This document shows positions 1 to 7,514 of a stretch of DNA of 64,000 bases, piece after piece; within the stretch, counting starts at the first letter, position 1, and every line of letters begins with the position of its first letter. Location: contig JBBJOW010000012.1 in assembly GCA_037724045.1 (NCBI GenBank), forward strand, positions 1 to 64,000, read 5' to 3'. This DNA comes from DATLGB01 sp037724045. Its GTDB lineage: Bacteria > Actinomycetota > Thermoleophilia > Solirubrobacterales > Solirubrobacteraceae. Both the position numbers and the translations under genes were made by a program. The notes under the pieces were generated by a model that was not told the origin of the DNA, did no database searches, and saw only the letters and a list, made by a program, of their open reading frames with translations.

Positions 1-359
1 ACGGCGAGGCCGTCATCTACGAGCGCCACCGCCATCGCTACGAGGTCAACAACTTCCTGCGCAAGCGCCTGGAGGCCGCCGGGCTCGTCGTTTCGGGGAC
101 CTCCCCGGACGAGCGGCTGGTCGAGATCATCGAGCTGCGCGACCATCCGTACTTCGTCGCCTCGCAGTACCATCCGGAGTTCAAGTCGCGCCCGCAGCGG
201 CCCGCGCCGCTGTTCCGCGAGTTTGTGCGGGCAGCCCTGGTGTACAAGGACGCACGCGAGCCGCAGGTCACCGCTGCCGCCCTCGGCGCGGACGAGGATG
301 ACGACCTGCGCGGCGAAGACCGGCTGGGCGATCCTGCCGGCCGCTTCTTCCGCGACTAG
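1..359 (+). CDS. pyrG: CTP synthase, C-terminal end (partial)
   Basis: This is the last 118 or so residues of CTP synthase, cut by the window start and read in the third frame from base 3 to the TAG at 357-359. CTP synthase makes CTP from UTP using glutamine-derived ammonia. The visible part is the end of the class-I glutamine amidotransferase domain. It has the conserved RYEVNN stretch and the SQYHPEF motif, which carries the His and Glu of the catalytic triad. An acidic tail (ADEDDD) follows. The M20 peptidase gene begins 16 bp downstream, probably in the same transcript. Confidence 0.93.
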   Translation, partial: GEAVIYERHRHRYEVNNFLRKRLEAAGLVVSGTSPDERLVEIIELRDHPYFVASQYHPEFKSRPQRPAPLFREFVRAALVYKDAREPQVTAAALGADEDDDLRGEDRLGDPAGRFFRD

Positions 360-375
360 GGGGGACCTTCCGCGC

Positions 376-1563
376 GTGCGCCCCGCGTCGGAGGCCGAGC
401 GGGCCCGGCTCAACGACACGTTCGCGCGGCTGTGCCGGATCCGCAGCCCGTTCGGCGCCGAGAAGGCGTCCGCCGACGCAGTGCGCGCCGAGCTCGAGGC
501 GCTGCGGGTGCCCTTGTTCGAGGACGACGCCGGGCCGGAGGCGGGAGCGGAGTGCGGCAACCTGCTCGCGCGCATCCCGGGCCGTGATCCGGACCGCTGG
601 GTCCTGCTGTGCGCGCACCTCGACACGGTCGAGGCGGTCGTCGAGATCGACCCGGTGGTCGTCGACGGCGGCTGGGAGAACGCCAACGAGGGGATCCTCG
701 GCGCCGACAACAAGGCGGCGGTCGCGGTGCTGATCGAGCTCGCGCGCCGCGCGACGATCGAGGGCGCGCCGGTCGGCCTCGAGCTGCTCTTCACCGTCTC
801 TGAGGAGAACGCGCTCGCGGGGGCCAAGGCGTTCGACGTCTCCGCGCTGCGGTCGCGCTTCGGCTACGTCTTCGACCACGCCACCGCGATCGGCGAGGTG
901 ATCGTCGCATCGCCGACCTACTTCCGCATAGGTGCGGAGTTCCTCGGCGCCGCCGCGCACGCCGGAATCCGCCCCGAGGCCGGCCGCAGCGCGATCCTCG
1001 CCGCCACCCACGCCATCGAGCGGATGCCCCACGGCCGCCTGGATCCCGAGACGACGACCAACGTCGCCCACGTCCGCGCCGGCATCGCCAACGCGACCAA
1101 CGTCGTCCCCGCGCACTGCTCCGTGCTGGCCGAGGTCCGCTCCTTGGACCCGGAGAAGGCGGAGTCCGCGGTCGCCGCGATCGTCGACGCCCTGCACGAC
1201 GGCGCCGCCCACGCCGAGTGCGACGTCGACGTGATCGTCGAGAAGCTCTTCACGGGCTACCGCCTCCGGCCCTCCGAGCCCGCCGTGCTCGCCGCCGAGG
1301 CGGCGCTCACCGAGTGCGGCTACGTGCCGGCGCGCATCGCCACCGGCGGCGGCGCCGACGCGAACGCCTTCGTCGCCGCAGGCTTGCCGTGCGTGAACCT
1401 CGCCAACGGCACCGAGCGCAATCACCAGCCCGACGAGCGCGTCGCCGTCGCCGCACTCGAGGGCATGCTCGACGTGACGTTTGCGCTCCTCGACGCCGTG
1501 GCGGACATTGAGCGGAGCGAAGGCGAAGCCTTCAGCGGTGACGAGCGAAGCGAGGCCGAATGA
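376..1563 (+). CDS. M20-family metallopeptidase (peptidase T-like)
   Basis: This is a predicted cytoplasmic zinc aminopeptidase/amidohydrolase of the M20/M25/M40 clan, 395 residues, a normal length. Motifs seen are the metal-binding AHLDTV (His81, Asp83), GADNKAA with the bridging Asp111, and SEENALAG with the catalytic Glu pair near 143-144. The C-terminal GGGADANAF and the late His in ERNHQPDE match the closing metal ligands of the family. The GTG start at 376 was chosen because AGGGGGGA lies about 9 bases upstream and the reading frame upstream overlaps pyrG. It sits between pyrG and the NUDIX gene, overlapping the latter by 4 bp (ATGA). The peptide substrate cannot be deduced. Confidence 0.88.
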   Translation: MRPASEAERARLNDTFARLCRIRSPFGAEKASADAVRAELEALRVPLFEDDAGPEAGAECGNLLARIPGRDPDRWVLLCAHLDTVEAVVEIDPVVVDGGWENANEGILGADNKAAVAVLIELARRATIEGAPVGLELLFTVSEENALAGAKAFDVSALRSRFGYVFDHATAIGEVIVASPTYFRIGAEFLGAAAHAGIRPEAGRSAILAATHAIERMPHGRLDPETTTNVAHVRAGIANATNVVPAHCSVLAEVRSLDPEKAESAVAAIVDALHDGAAHAECDVDVIVEKLFTGYRLRPSEPAVLAAEAALTECGYVPARIATGGGADANAFVAAGLPCVNLANGTERNHQPDERVAVAALEGMLDVTFALLDAVADIERSEGEAFSGDERSEAE

Positions 1564-2090
1564 GCTCCGCCTTCGAGCGCATCGCCTCCGAGACCAAGTT
1601 CGCCGGGCGCATCATCACCGTCCGCGAGGATCGCTTCCGCTACGCCGACGGCGAGGAGGCCGACCGCGAGATCGTCGCCCATCCCGGAGCGGTCGGGGTG
1701 GTCGCCCACGACGAGGAGTTCGTCTACCTCGTCCGCCAGCCGCGGGAGACGGTCGGCGCGCCCGACCTGCTCGAACTGCCCGCCGGCAAGCTCGATGCGG
1801 AGGGGGAGTCCCCGGAGGACACCGGCAGGCGCGAGCTCGCCGAGGAGATCGGCAAGGCCGCCGACACCTGGGAGCACCTGCACAGCTTCTACTCGTCGGT
1901 CGGCATCTCCGACGAGGAGGTCCACGTGTTCCTCGCGACCGGACTCACGGATGTGCAGAAGCCGGAGACCGACGAAGACGAGCGCCTCGAGCTCGTGGCC
2001 TGGCCGCTGGCTGAGCTCGACGCCGCCATCGAGGAGTGCGTGGACGCGAAGACCCTCATCGGGCTGCTCGAGCTGCGCCGCCGCCGCTGA
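1560..2090 (+). CDS. nudF: NUDIX hydrolase, ADP-ribose pyrophosphatase type
   Basis: This 176-residue NUDIX protein is probably an ADP-ribose pyrophosphatase that clears ADP-ribose or related sugar nucleotides. The NUDIX box runs from Gly76 to Gly98 (AGKLDAEGES, then RELAEEIG). The first spacer is one residue longer than the consensus G-x5-E. The LVRQPR and LELPAGKLD stretches upstream are typical of the ADPRase branch. It overlaps the peptidase gene by 4 bp (ATGA), and xerD follows after 53 bp, an order resembling the nudF-xerD neighbourhood of many Gram-positive genomes. The symbol rests on family and neighbourhood only. Confidence 0.85.
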   Translation: MSSAFERIASETKFAGRIITVREDRFRYADGEEADREIVAHPGAVGVVAHDEEFVYLVRQPRETVGAPDLLELPAGKLDAEGESPEDTGRRELAEEIGKAADTWEHLHSFYSSVGISDEEVHVFLATGLTDVQKPETDEDERLELVAWPLAELDAAIEECVDAKTLIGLLELRRRR

Positions 2091-2143
2091 CAGCGGCGTT
2101 GCACCAGGGAGGCGCCCGGCCTGCGCGCACGAACCACAGGGGG

Positions 2144-3079
2144 ATGGCGGTCGCCGAAGAAACGTCCCTGCAGGCGCACGTGCTCGACTTCCTCGCGTAC
2201 CTCGAGTTCGAGCGCGGGCTGTCGCGCAACACGCTGGAGGCCTACCGGTCGGACCTGCTCCAGTACGGCGCCTGGCTCTCAGACCACGGCGTCGCGCCGC
2301 TCGAAGTCGAGCACGCCGATGTCGCCGCCTTCCTCGCCAGTCTGGCCGAAGGGGACCCCGACGCCGACCGGCCGCCCGTTGCGCCCGCCACGCTGCAGCG
2401 CAAGGTCGCCTGCCTGCGTTCCTTTCACCGCCATCTACGGCGCGAGGACCTGATCGTCGACGACCCGACGGTCCACATCCGCGCACCCCGCCAGAGCCGG
2501 CGCCTGCCCAAGGTCCTCACCCGCCGCGAGGTCGACAAGCTGCTCGCGCAGCCGATCGGCACCGAGCCGGCGGCGCTGCGCGACCGCGCGATGCTCGAGC
2601 TCATGTACGCGTGCGGCCTGCGCGCCTCCGAGGCGGTCGATCTCGACGTCGGTGACCTCGACTTCGAGGACGCCATCCTGCGAGCGCGCGGCAAGGGGTC
2701 CAAGGAGCGCCTCGTGCCCGTCGGCGGCGCTGCGGTCCGCGCCGTCACCGCCTACCTGCAGCGCGGCCGGCCGCCGCTCGTGGGCCTCGGCCACGAGCCG
2801 CGGTTGTTCGTCAACCACCGCGGCCAGGGGCTGACCCGCCAAGGGCTCTACAAGATCGTCCAGCGCCACGCGGTGACGGCGGGGCTCGGGGAGAAGATGA
2901 GCCCGCACACCCTGCGCCACTCCTTCGCCACGCACCTGCTTGCCGGCGGGTGCGACCTGCGCGCCGTCCAGGAGATGCTCGGCCACGCCGACATCGCGAC
3001 CACCCAGCTCTACACGCACCTGTCGGCCGACCGGCTCAAAGACGTGTACTTCGGCGCCCATCCGCGCGCAACGCGCTGA
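2144..3079 (+). CDS. xerD: Site-specific tyrosine recombinase XerD
   Basis: This chromosome-dimer resolution recombinase, 311 residues, works with XerC at dif. An N-terminal SAM-like core-binding domain covers about residues 10-105 (GLSRNTLEAYRSDL). The catalytic domain follows with Arg160 (CGLRASE), Lys184/187 (RGKGSKER), HTLRHSFATHLL with His255 and Arg258, His281 (LGHADIATT) and nucleophile Tyr290 (QLYTHLS). The ATG at 2144 follows an ACAGGGGG stretch. An upstream in-frame ATG would overlap the NUDIX gene and add non-homologous sequence. XerC is not excluded, but the position beside the NUDIX gene favours XerD. A 160 bp hairpin repeat begins 22 bp after the stop. Confidence 0.9.
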   Translation: MAVAEETSLQAHVLDFLAYLEFERGLSRNTLEAYRSDLLQYGAWLSDHGVAPLEVEHADVAAFLASLAEGDPDADRPPVAPATLQRKVACLRSFHRHLRREDLIVDDPTVHIRAPRQSRRLPKVLTRREVDKLLAQPIGTEPAALRDRAMLELMYACGLRASEAVDLDVGDLDFEDAILRARGKGSKERLVPVGGAAVRAVTAYLQRGRPPLVGLGHEPRLFVNHRGQGLTRQGLYKIVQRHAVTAGLGEKMSPHTLRHSFATHLLAGGCDLRAVQEMLGHADIATTQLYTHLSADRLKDVYFGAHPRATR

Positions 3080-3100
3080 CCCGGCGCCACCGGAGCGCTT

Positions 3101-3260
3101 AGGGTCCGTCTCTGAATTAGATGCGGGTTTGGACGAGTGAGCCGTGGATGCCTGGGGCCGCACGATTCTGGAGTCGATGCGTGCATCGGCGAGGAATCGG
3201 GTGGGTCCAGGCGCCGCGGATCGCCCGTCCAAACCGCATAGTTATTCCGAGACGGACCCT
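3101..3260. repeat. Family C palindromic repeat (long imperfect hairpin)
   Basis: The left end reads AGGGTCCGTCTC and the right end GAGACGGACCCT. The complementarity continues inward with mismatches through GCGGGTTTGGACG against CGTCCAAACCGC and GCCTGGG against the matching right side, so the whole 160 bp can fold back. Both ends are bordered by TTAG. No protein-like reading frame fits. It lies between xerD and the lipoprotein gene, whose GTG begins 13 bp later. It resembles the family A and B elements in size and shape but not in sequence. This is the only copy I see in the window. Confidence 0.8.
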
Positions 3261-3273
3261 TAGCCTTGCAGGG

Positions 3274-3828
3274 GTGCGCCGCCTGGTCCTCATCGCCGTC
3301 GCCGCGCTGCTGTTGACGGCGTGCGGGGAGGAGCGGACGCAGCCGCCGAATTTCGAGCGCGCCGACGACCCGAGCGGAACGCGCGAGGTGGTCCTCGAGG
3401 ACGCCGGGGTGAGCTTCACCGCGCCGGGGAACTGGCCTGAGCTGGGCGCCGCGCCACCGCTGGAGGGCGGGGTCAGCTCGAAGACCGCCATCGTCGCGGT
3501 GTGGCGCTACCCGCGCACGGAGCCGCTGCCGGCCGACCGTGGCGAGCTCGCAGACGCCCAGGAGCGCCTTGAGGCGCTCATCCAGGAGCGCGACCCGACC
3601 TTCGCCCTGCGCGACAGCGAGCTCACGGAGTTCGATGACGCGCTCGCGATCGAGCTGACCGGCCGTCAGACCATCGGCGGGCGCCCGTACGAAGTGCGCT
3701 CGGCCCACGTGTTCCGCGACGGCGCCGAAGTCGTGGTGGACGCCTACGCGCCGCCTGCCGACTTCGCCCGCGTGGACGGCGCGGTGTTCGTGCCGCTGCT
3801 GGCGTCGCTGACGGTCGCCGAGCCATGA
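3274..3828 (+). CDS. Predicted lipoprotein of unknown function
   Basis: A 184-residue exported lipoprotein. The N-terminus VRRLVLIAVAALLLTAC is a lipoprotein signal peptide with lipobox LTAC, giving lipidated Cys17. The mature part starts GEERTQPPNF and contains a region (FTAPGNWPEL to VVDAYAPPADF) resembling small secreted proteins that begin with a VSFTAPGNW-like strand. No catalytic motif is visible. The GTG at 3274 was chosen because it leaves a complete signal peptide; an earlier in-frame start would read through the hairpin repeat. The stop overlaps the deoB start by 4 bp (ATGA), suggesting cotranscription. Confidence 0.78.
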   Translation: MRRLVLIAVAALLLTACGEERTQPPNFERADDPSGTREVVLEDAGVSFTAPGNWPELGAAPPLEGGVSSKTAIVAVWRYPRTEPLPADRGELADAQERLEALIQERDPTFALRDSELTEFDDALAIELTGRQTIGGRPYEVRSAHVFRDGAEVVVDAYAPPADFARVDGAVFVPLLASLTVAEP

Positions 3829-4964
3829 GCCGGCGGGCGTTCGTCGTCGTGCTGGACGCCGTCGGCGCCGGCGCGCTGCCCGACGCTGCCGACTACGGCG
3901 ACGAGGGGACGCACACGCTCGCGCACGTCGCGCAGGACGCCGGCGGCCTGGACGTTCCGACGCTGCAGCGGCTCGGGCTCGGCTCGATCACCCCGGTGGC
4001 CGGCGTGGCGCCCGCCGGCGACCCGGTCCTGCACGGCCGGCTGCACCCCGCCGGGCCGGGCAAGGACACGATCCGGGGGCACTGGGAGCTGATGGGCGTC
4101 GCCGCCGCCGACGCGCTGCCGACGTACCCAGACGGATTCCCGGCACAGACGGTGGACGCCCTGCGCGCCGCCTGGGGCCGGGAGATGATCGGCAACCGCG
4201 CGCAGAACGGCCTGGAAGCCATCGAGGCCTTCGGCGACGAGCACCTGCACACCGGGGCGCTGATCGTCTACACGTCGGCGGACTCGGTGCTCCAGGTCGC
4301 CGCTCACGGCGACGTCGTGTCCGAGGCCGAGCTGCACGGACTGTGCGCCACGGCGCGTTCGCTGGTCGACGTCGGGCGGGTCATCGCCCGGCCCTTCGCC
4401 GGCGAGCCGGGCTGTTTCACGCGTACCGCGGGTCGCCGCGACTTCGCCGTGGCGCCGCCCGCCCGTTCCTATCTGCAGGAGCTGCAGGCGGCTGGAGTGC
4501 CGGTGCACGCGGTCGGCAAGGTGCACGACGTCTTCGCGGGCATCGGCATCGACCACGCGCACCCCGGGGCCGACAACGCCGCCGCGCTCGCGACGGTCAC
4601 GCGGCTGGTCGCCGAGCTCGGGTCCGGCCTGGTGTTCGCCAACCTCGTCGACACCGACCAGGTCTTCGGTCACCGCAAGGACGTGCACGGCTTCGCCGGC
4701 GCATTGCGGGTGATCGACGCAGCGGTGGCCGGGTGGCTCCAGGTCCTCGGCCCTGACGACCTCCTGGTGCTCACCGCCGACCACGGAGTCGACCCGCGCC
4801 ACCCCGGATCCGACCACACCCGCGAGCACGTCCCGCTGCTGGCCGTCTTCACCGGCCACGGCGGCCGCCGCCACGACGGGCCGATGGCCGATGTCGGCGC
4901 GACGTGCCTGCACTGGCTGGCCGGGCGCGACTCCGCGCTGCCGGGCACGAGCTTTGCGCCTTAG
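3825..4964 (+). CDS. deoB: Phosphopentomutase
   Basis: This is an alkaline-phosphatase-superfamily metalloenzyme of 379 residues that interconverts (deoxy)ribose 1- and 5-phosphate in nucleoside salvage. Motifs are the N-terminal metal site VVLDAVGAGALPDAADYGD, then GKDTIRGHWELMG with the phosphoacceptor Thr, and the C-terminal metal cluster NLVDTDQVFGHRKD and TADHGVDPRHPGSDHTREH. Length and motif order match DeoB. The stop TAG at 4962-4964 sits in the left terminus of a family B palindrome. rpiA is also in this window but distant. Confidence 0.92.
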   Translation: MSRRAFVVVLDAVGAGALPDAADYGDEGTHTLAHVAQDAGGLDVPTLQRLGLGSITPVAGVAPAGDPVLHGRLHPAGPGKDTIRGHWELMGVAAADALPTYPDGFPAQTVDALRAAWGREMIGNRAQNGLEAIEAFGDEHLHTGALIVYTSADSVLQVAAHGDVVSEAELHGLCATARSLVDVGRVIARPFAGEPGCFTRTAGRRDFAVAPPARSYLQELQAAGVPVHAVGKVHDVFAGIGIDHAHPGADNAAALATVTRLVAELGSGLVFANLVDTDQVFGHRKDVHGFAGALRVIDAAVAGWLQVLGPDDLLVLTADHGVDPRHPGSDHTREHVPLLAVFTGHGGRRHDGPMADVGATCLHWLAGRDSALPGTSFAP

Positions 4965-5144
4965 CCTGGATCCCACCGATCCCGGCGGCCCCACAGCCCC
5001 GCATGGCTTCGCCGTGCTTCCGAGCGAAGCGAGGTTGGGCGCCGGCCGGTCACCCAAAGGGCACCACCCTGTCGGTGCCCGGCCGGCGACCCCCGACTCG
5101 CCCTGCGGGGCCATGGAACCACCGGTCATCGGTGGATCCAGGCT
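4963..5144. repeat. Family B palindromic repeat, copy 1
   Basis: The termini are AGCCTGGATCC on the left and GGATCCAGGCT on the right, followed inward by ACCGAT-type complementary sequence. The interior folds imperfectly over 182 bp. The left AG completes the TAG stop of deoB. The ATG of the next gene (5113) lies inside the right arm. A degenerate extra right end (GATCGGAGATCCAGCC) follows at about 5150. A second copy is at 59177-59335. Confidence 0.82.
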
Positions 5145-6273
5145 TAGCCGGGATCGGAGATCCAGCCTTAGCGGCGTCAGCTTGCTGGCGTTGCTGGCGG
5201 TGCTCGCGCTTGCCGGTTGCCGTGGCGACGACGCGCCGGGTCCCGCACCCGGACCTGCGCCGACCCCGCGCCCGCCGACGGACGAGCAGCAGATCGGCAC
5301 GCTGCTGGATCGCCGCGCGGACCGGCTCGGCGCCGAGGTCAGCGGGCTCGGCGTCCGCGACGCGCGCTACGCGATCGAGGACCTCGACGTCCGCCGTCGG
5401 TCCGCCCGCGTGCGAGCGCGCCTGGTCTACGAGGTGCGTGGCCTCGAGGGCGAGTTCGGGACGCAGCGCACGCTGGTGGTGCGCCGCGAGCGCGGTCGCT
5501 GGAAATACACCCGGACCCTGGGGGCCCGCGCCGCTGAGCCCTGGGAGGTCGACGACTACCGCCGGGAGCGCTCAGCGCACTTCGTCGTCTGGGCGCCCGA
5601 AGGGGTCGACGCGCCGACGGACGCCCTCGAGGCAGGTTACGCGCGCCTCGGCGCCGTGCTGAACGGCCTCGAGCGCCGCTACCTCGTCGTCGTCGCCCGC
5701 GACGGGGACGCCGCCCGCGCCATCACCCGCGAGATCGAGGGCCTCGAGAGCCTGACCGCGGTGACCGACACGCAGGTCTCGGTCAGCGGCCCGGCACTGC
5801 GCGTGGACGCCGTGCGCTCGCAGCGCCTGATCGTCGTCGCCAGCGCGTTCGCCTCCAGCCCGAGCCCGGAGCAGGTCATCACCCACGAGCTCGCGCACGC
5901 AGTACTCGCGCCCCGGACGTCGGCGCGCACGCCGAGCTGGCTCAACGAGGGCGTCGCGCTCTTCCTGTCCGACGACGATCGCCGCGCGGACTACTTCACC
6001 GGCTACACCGCGGTCCCGACACTCGCCGGCCTGGCGGCTCCCACCGCCATCGGCCGGCTCACGGGCGACGCCCAGGCGGCGGGGTACGCGACGGCGTCCG
6101 CGGCGGCCTTCTACATCGCCGACACCTACGGCGAGGACGCGCTGCTGGACCTGCTCGCGGCCTTCAACCAGCGCGACGTCCGCGGCCCCGCCGGCGACCC
6201 GCTGGTCACCGACCGCGCGCTGCGCCTGGTGTTCGGCATTGGCCTGCGCGAGCTCCAACGTCGGCTCGGCTGA
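5113..6273 (+). CDS. Secreted lipoprotein with gluzincin (peptidase MA-like) domain
   Basis: A predicted membrane-anchored zinc protease of 386 residues. The signal peptide has an Arg-rich start and ends in LALAGC (Cys36). A Pro-rich linker follows, then a region resembling NTF2-like or DUF folds. The catalytic part has HELAH (His258, Glu259, His262) and the third-ligand motif WLNEGVALF (Glu279), as in M1-like or peptidase MA families. The only suitable start I find is the ATG at 5113, inside the family B repeat and preceded by GCGGGG; no ATG, GTG or TTG between it and the hydrophobic core gives a normal signal peptide. mutM follows 1 bp after the stop. The substrate is unknown. Confidence 0.78.
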   Translation: MEPPVIGGSRLSRDRRSSLSGVSLLALLAVLALAGCRGDDAPGPAPGPAPTPRPPTDEQQIGTLLDRRADRLGAEVSGLGVRDARYAIEDLDVRRRSARVRARLVYEVRGLEGEFGTQRTLVVRRERGRWKYTRTLGARAAEPWEVDDYRRERSAHFVVWAPEGVDAPTDALEAGYARLGAVLNGLERRYLVVVARDGDAARAITREIEGLESLTAVTDTQVSVSGPALRVDAVRSQRLIVVASAFASSPSPEQVITHELAHAVLAPRTSARTPSWLNEGVALFLSDDDRRADYFTGYTAVPTLAGLAAPTAIGRLTGDAQAAGYATASAAAFYIADTYGEDALLDLLAAFNQRDVRGPAGDPLVTDRALRLVFGIGLRELQRRLG

Positions 6274-6274
6274 G

Positions 6275-7117
6275 GTGCCGGAGCTCCCTGAAGTCGAGAC
6301 GATCCGCCGCGCGCTCGCACCGCACGTCGAGGGCCGCGCCCTGGGGCGACTGGAGGTGCGCGACGCGCGCTGGTGCGCGCCGCTGGCGCCCGCGGAGGTC
6401 GCGGCAGCGTGCGAGCAGAGGACCGTTGGCCGGCTCGGCCGGCGCGGGAAGTACCTCGTCTTCGAGCTGTCCGGCGACGTCTTCCTCACGCTGCACCTGC
6501 GCATGACGGGGACGCTGCTGCTCGACGCCGCGAGCGACACGCCGCACACGCGCGTGGTCTTCGACCTCGGCGCGCACCGGCTGAGCTTCGTCGATCCGCG
6601 GCGCTTCGGGACCGGCGAGCTGCAGCTGGGCCCGGACGCGCACGAGGCGTTCCTCGCACGGCGCCTGGGCCTTGAGCCCTTCGATCCCGGGTTCACCGGC
6701 GCCCACCTGCGCGACCTCGCCCGCGGCCGCCGCGCGCCCGTCAAGGCCTTCCTGCTCGATCAGAAGCGGATCGCGGGCGTCGGCAACATCTACGCCGACG
6801 AGGCGCTCTTCCGCGCGCGCATCCACCCGCTCAAAGCCGTGGGCACGCTCAAGCGCGCCCAGCTCGAGGACCTGCGCGACGCGGTGATCGCCTCGCTGCA
6901 GGCGGGCATCGACGCCAAGGGCGCCTCGATCGACGACTTCCGCGACCCGTACGGCGTTCAGGGCTCCTTCCAGGACCAGTTCCTCGTCCACCTGCGCGAG
7001 GGGCGGCCGTGCCCCCGGTGCGAGACGACGATCGTCAAGCTGCGCGCGGCATCGCGCGGGACCTACGTCTGCCCGCGCTGCCAGCGTCCGCCGCGGCGCG
7101 CTACGACGCGGGCATGA
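6275..7117 (+). CDS. mutM: Formamidopyrimidine-DNA glycosylase
   Basis: This base-excision repair enzyme removes oxidised purines and nicks abasic sites (280 residues). The GTG start at 6275 gives the obligatory N-terminus (M)PELPEVETI, where processed Pro2 is the nucleophile and Glu3 the catalytic acid. Other features are the conserved LHLRMTG, the QKRIAGVGNIYADEALF helix-two-turn-helix, and a C-terminal zinc finger CPRC...CPRC. All key residues are present. The stop overlaps, as ATGA, a short frame that looks like the start of a lost gnd gene. Confidence 0.94.
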   Translation: MPELPEVETIRRALAPHVEGRALGRLEVRDARWCAPLAPAEVAAACEQRTVGRLGRRGKYLVFELSGDVFLTLHLRMTGTLLLDAASDTPHTRVVFDLGAHRLSFVDPRRFGTGELQLGPDAHEAFLARRLGLEPFDPGFTGAHLRDLARGRRAPVKAFLLDQKRIAGVGNIYADEALFRARIHPLKAVGTLKRAQLEDLRDAVIASLQAGIDAKGASIDDFRDPYGVQGSFQDQFLVHLREGRPCPRCETTIVKLRAASRGTYVCPRCQRPPRRATTRA

Positions 7118-7230
7118 CCCACTCCGGCCTGACCGGGATCGCGACCATGGGCGCCAACCTCGCGGGCAACGTCGCCAGCGACGACATCCCCGACAGCCCT
7201 CGATGTAGCGCGTACAATCGGCCATCATGA
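7114..7230 (+). pseudogene. Remnant of 6-phosphogluconate dehydrogenase N-terminus
   Basis: A 38-codon frame starts at the ATG overlapping the mutM stop (ATGA). It reads LTGIATMGANLAGNVAS and later AYNRPS, closely resembling the dinucleotide-binding start of 6-phosphogluconate dehydrogenases (G-x-MG-x-NLA-x-N and the VYNR strand end). The middle is degraded and the frame ends at the Phd antitoxin start. My inference is that a mutM-gnd operon was broken when the toxin-antitoxin module arrived. The match is short, so a small unrelated ORF remains possible. Confidence 0.45.
7190..7218 (+). promoter_or_regulatory. Probable promoter of the Phd/PIN module
   Basis: A -35-like CCGACA (7190-7195) is separated by 17 bp from a good -10 TACAAT (7213-7218). 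The predicted start point lies a base or two before the antitoxin ATG at 7227, so the message would be essentially leaderless. Confidence 0.4.
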
Positions 7231-7514
7231 CGCCACATGCCGAACCGCTGAAGACTGAAGTGGGCGTACGCGAGTTGCACGACCGCCTCAGCCGCTACGT
7301 CCAGCACGTCCACAACGGCGCGGAGGTCGTCGTGACCATGCGCGGCCGTCGCGTCGCACGGCTGGTCCCGATGGATGACATTGACCCCCTTGCGGATCTG
7401 CGCGCCCGCGGCCTCGTTCGCGAGCCAACCGCTCCTCGTAGCCCACAGGCTGGACGAGTGCGGCTGAAAGCCACCAAGCCCGTGTCCGACCTCGTCGCAG
7501 ACCAACGGCGCTGA
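7227..7514 (+). CDS. Type II antitoxin, Phd/YefM family
   Basis: A 95-residue antitoxin of the prevent-host-death family. The N-terminal part KTEVGVRELHDRLSRYVQHV is the DNA-binding dimerisation fold, followed by VTMRGRRVARLVP, the usual strand motif of the family. The C-terminal 35 residues are the likely toxin-neutralising tail. It overlaps the PIN toxin gene, and the pair should be autoregulated by the antitoxin. It lies directly after the apparent gnd remnant. Confidence 0.85.
   Translation: MTPHAEPLKTEVGVRELHDRLSRYVQHVHNGAEVVVTMRGRRVARLVPMDDIDPLADLRARGLVREPTAPRSPQAGRVRLKATKPVSDLVADQRR

Noticed and set aside
268..1425. Long open frame antisense to the M20 peptidase (and similar long antisense frames opposite most genes)
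   Set aside because: High GC removes stops from all frames. These translations are Arg/Pro/Ala/Gly-rich without domains, while the opposite strand carries clear family motifs.
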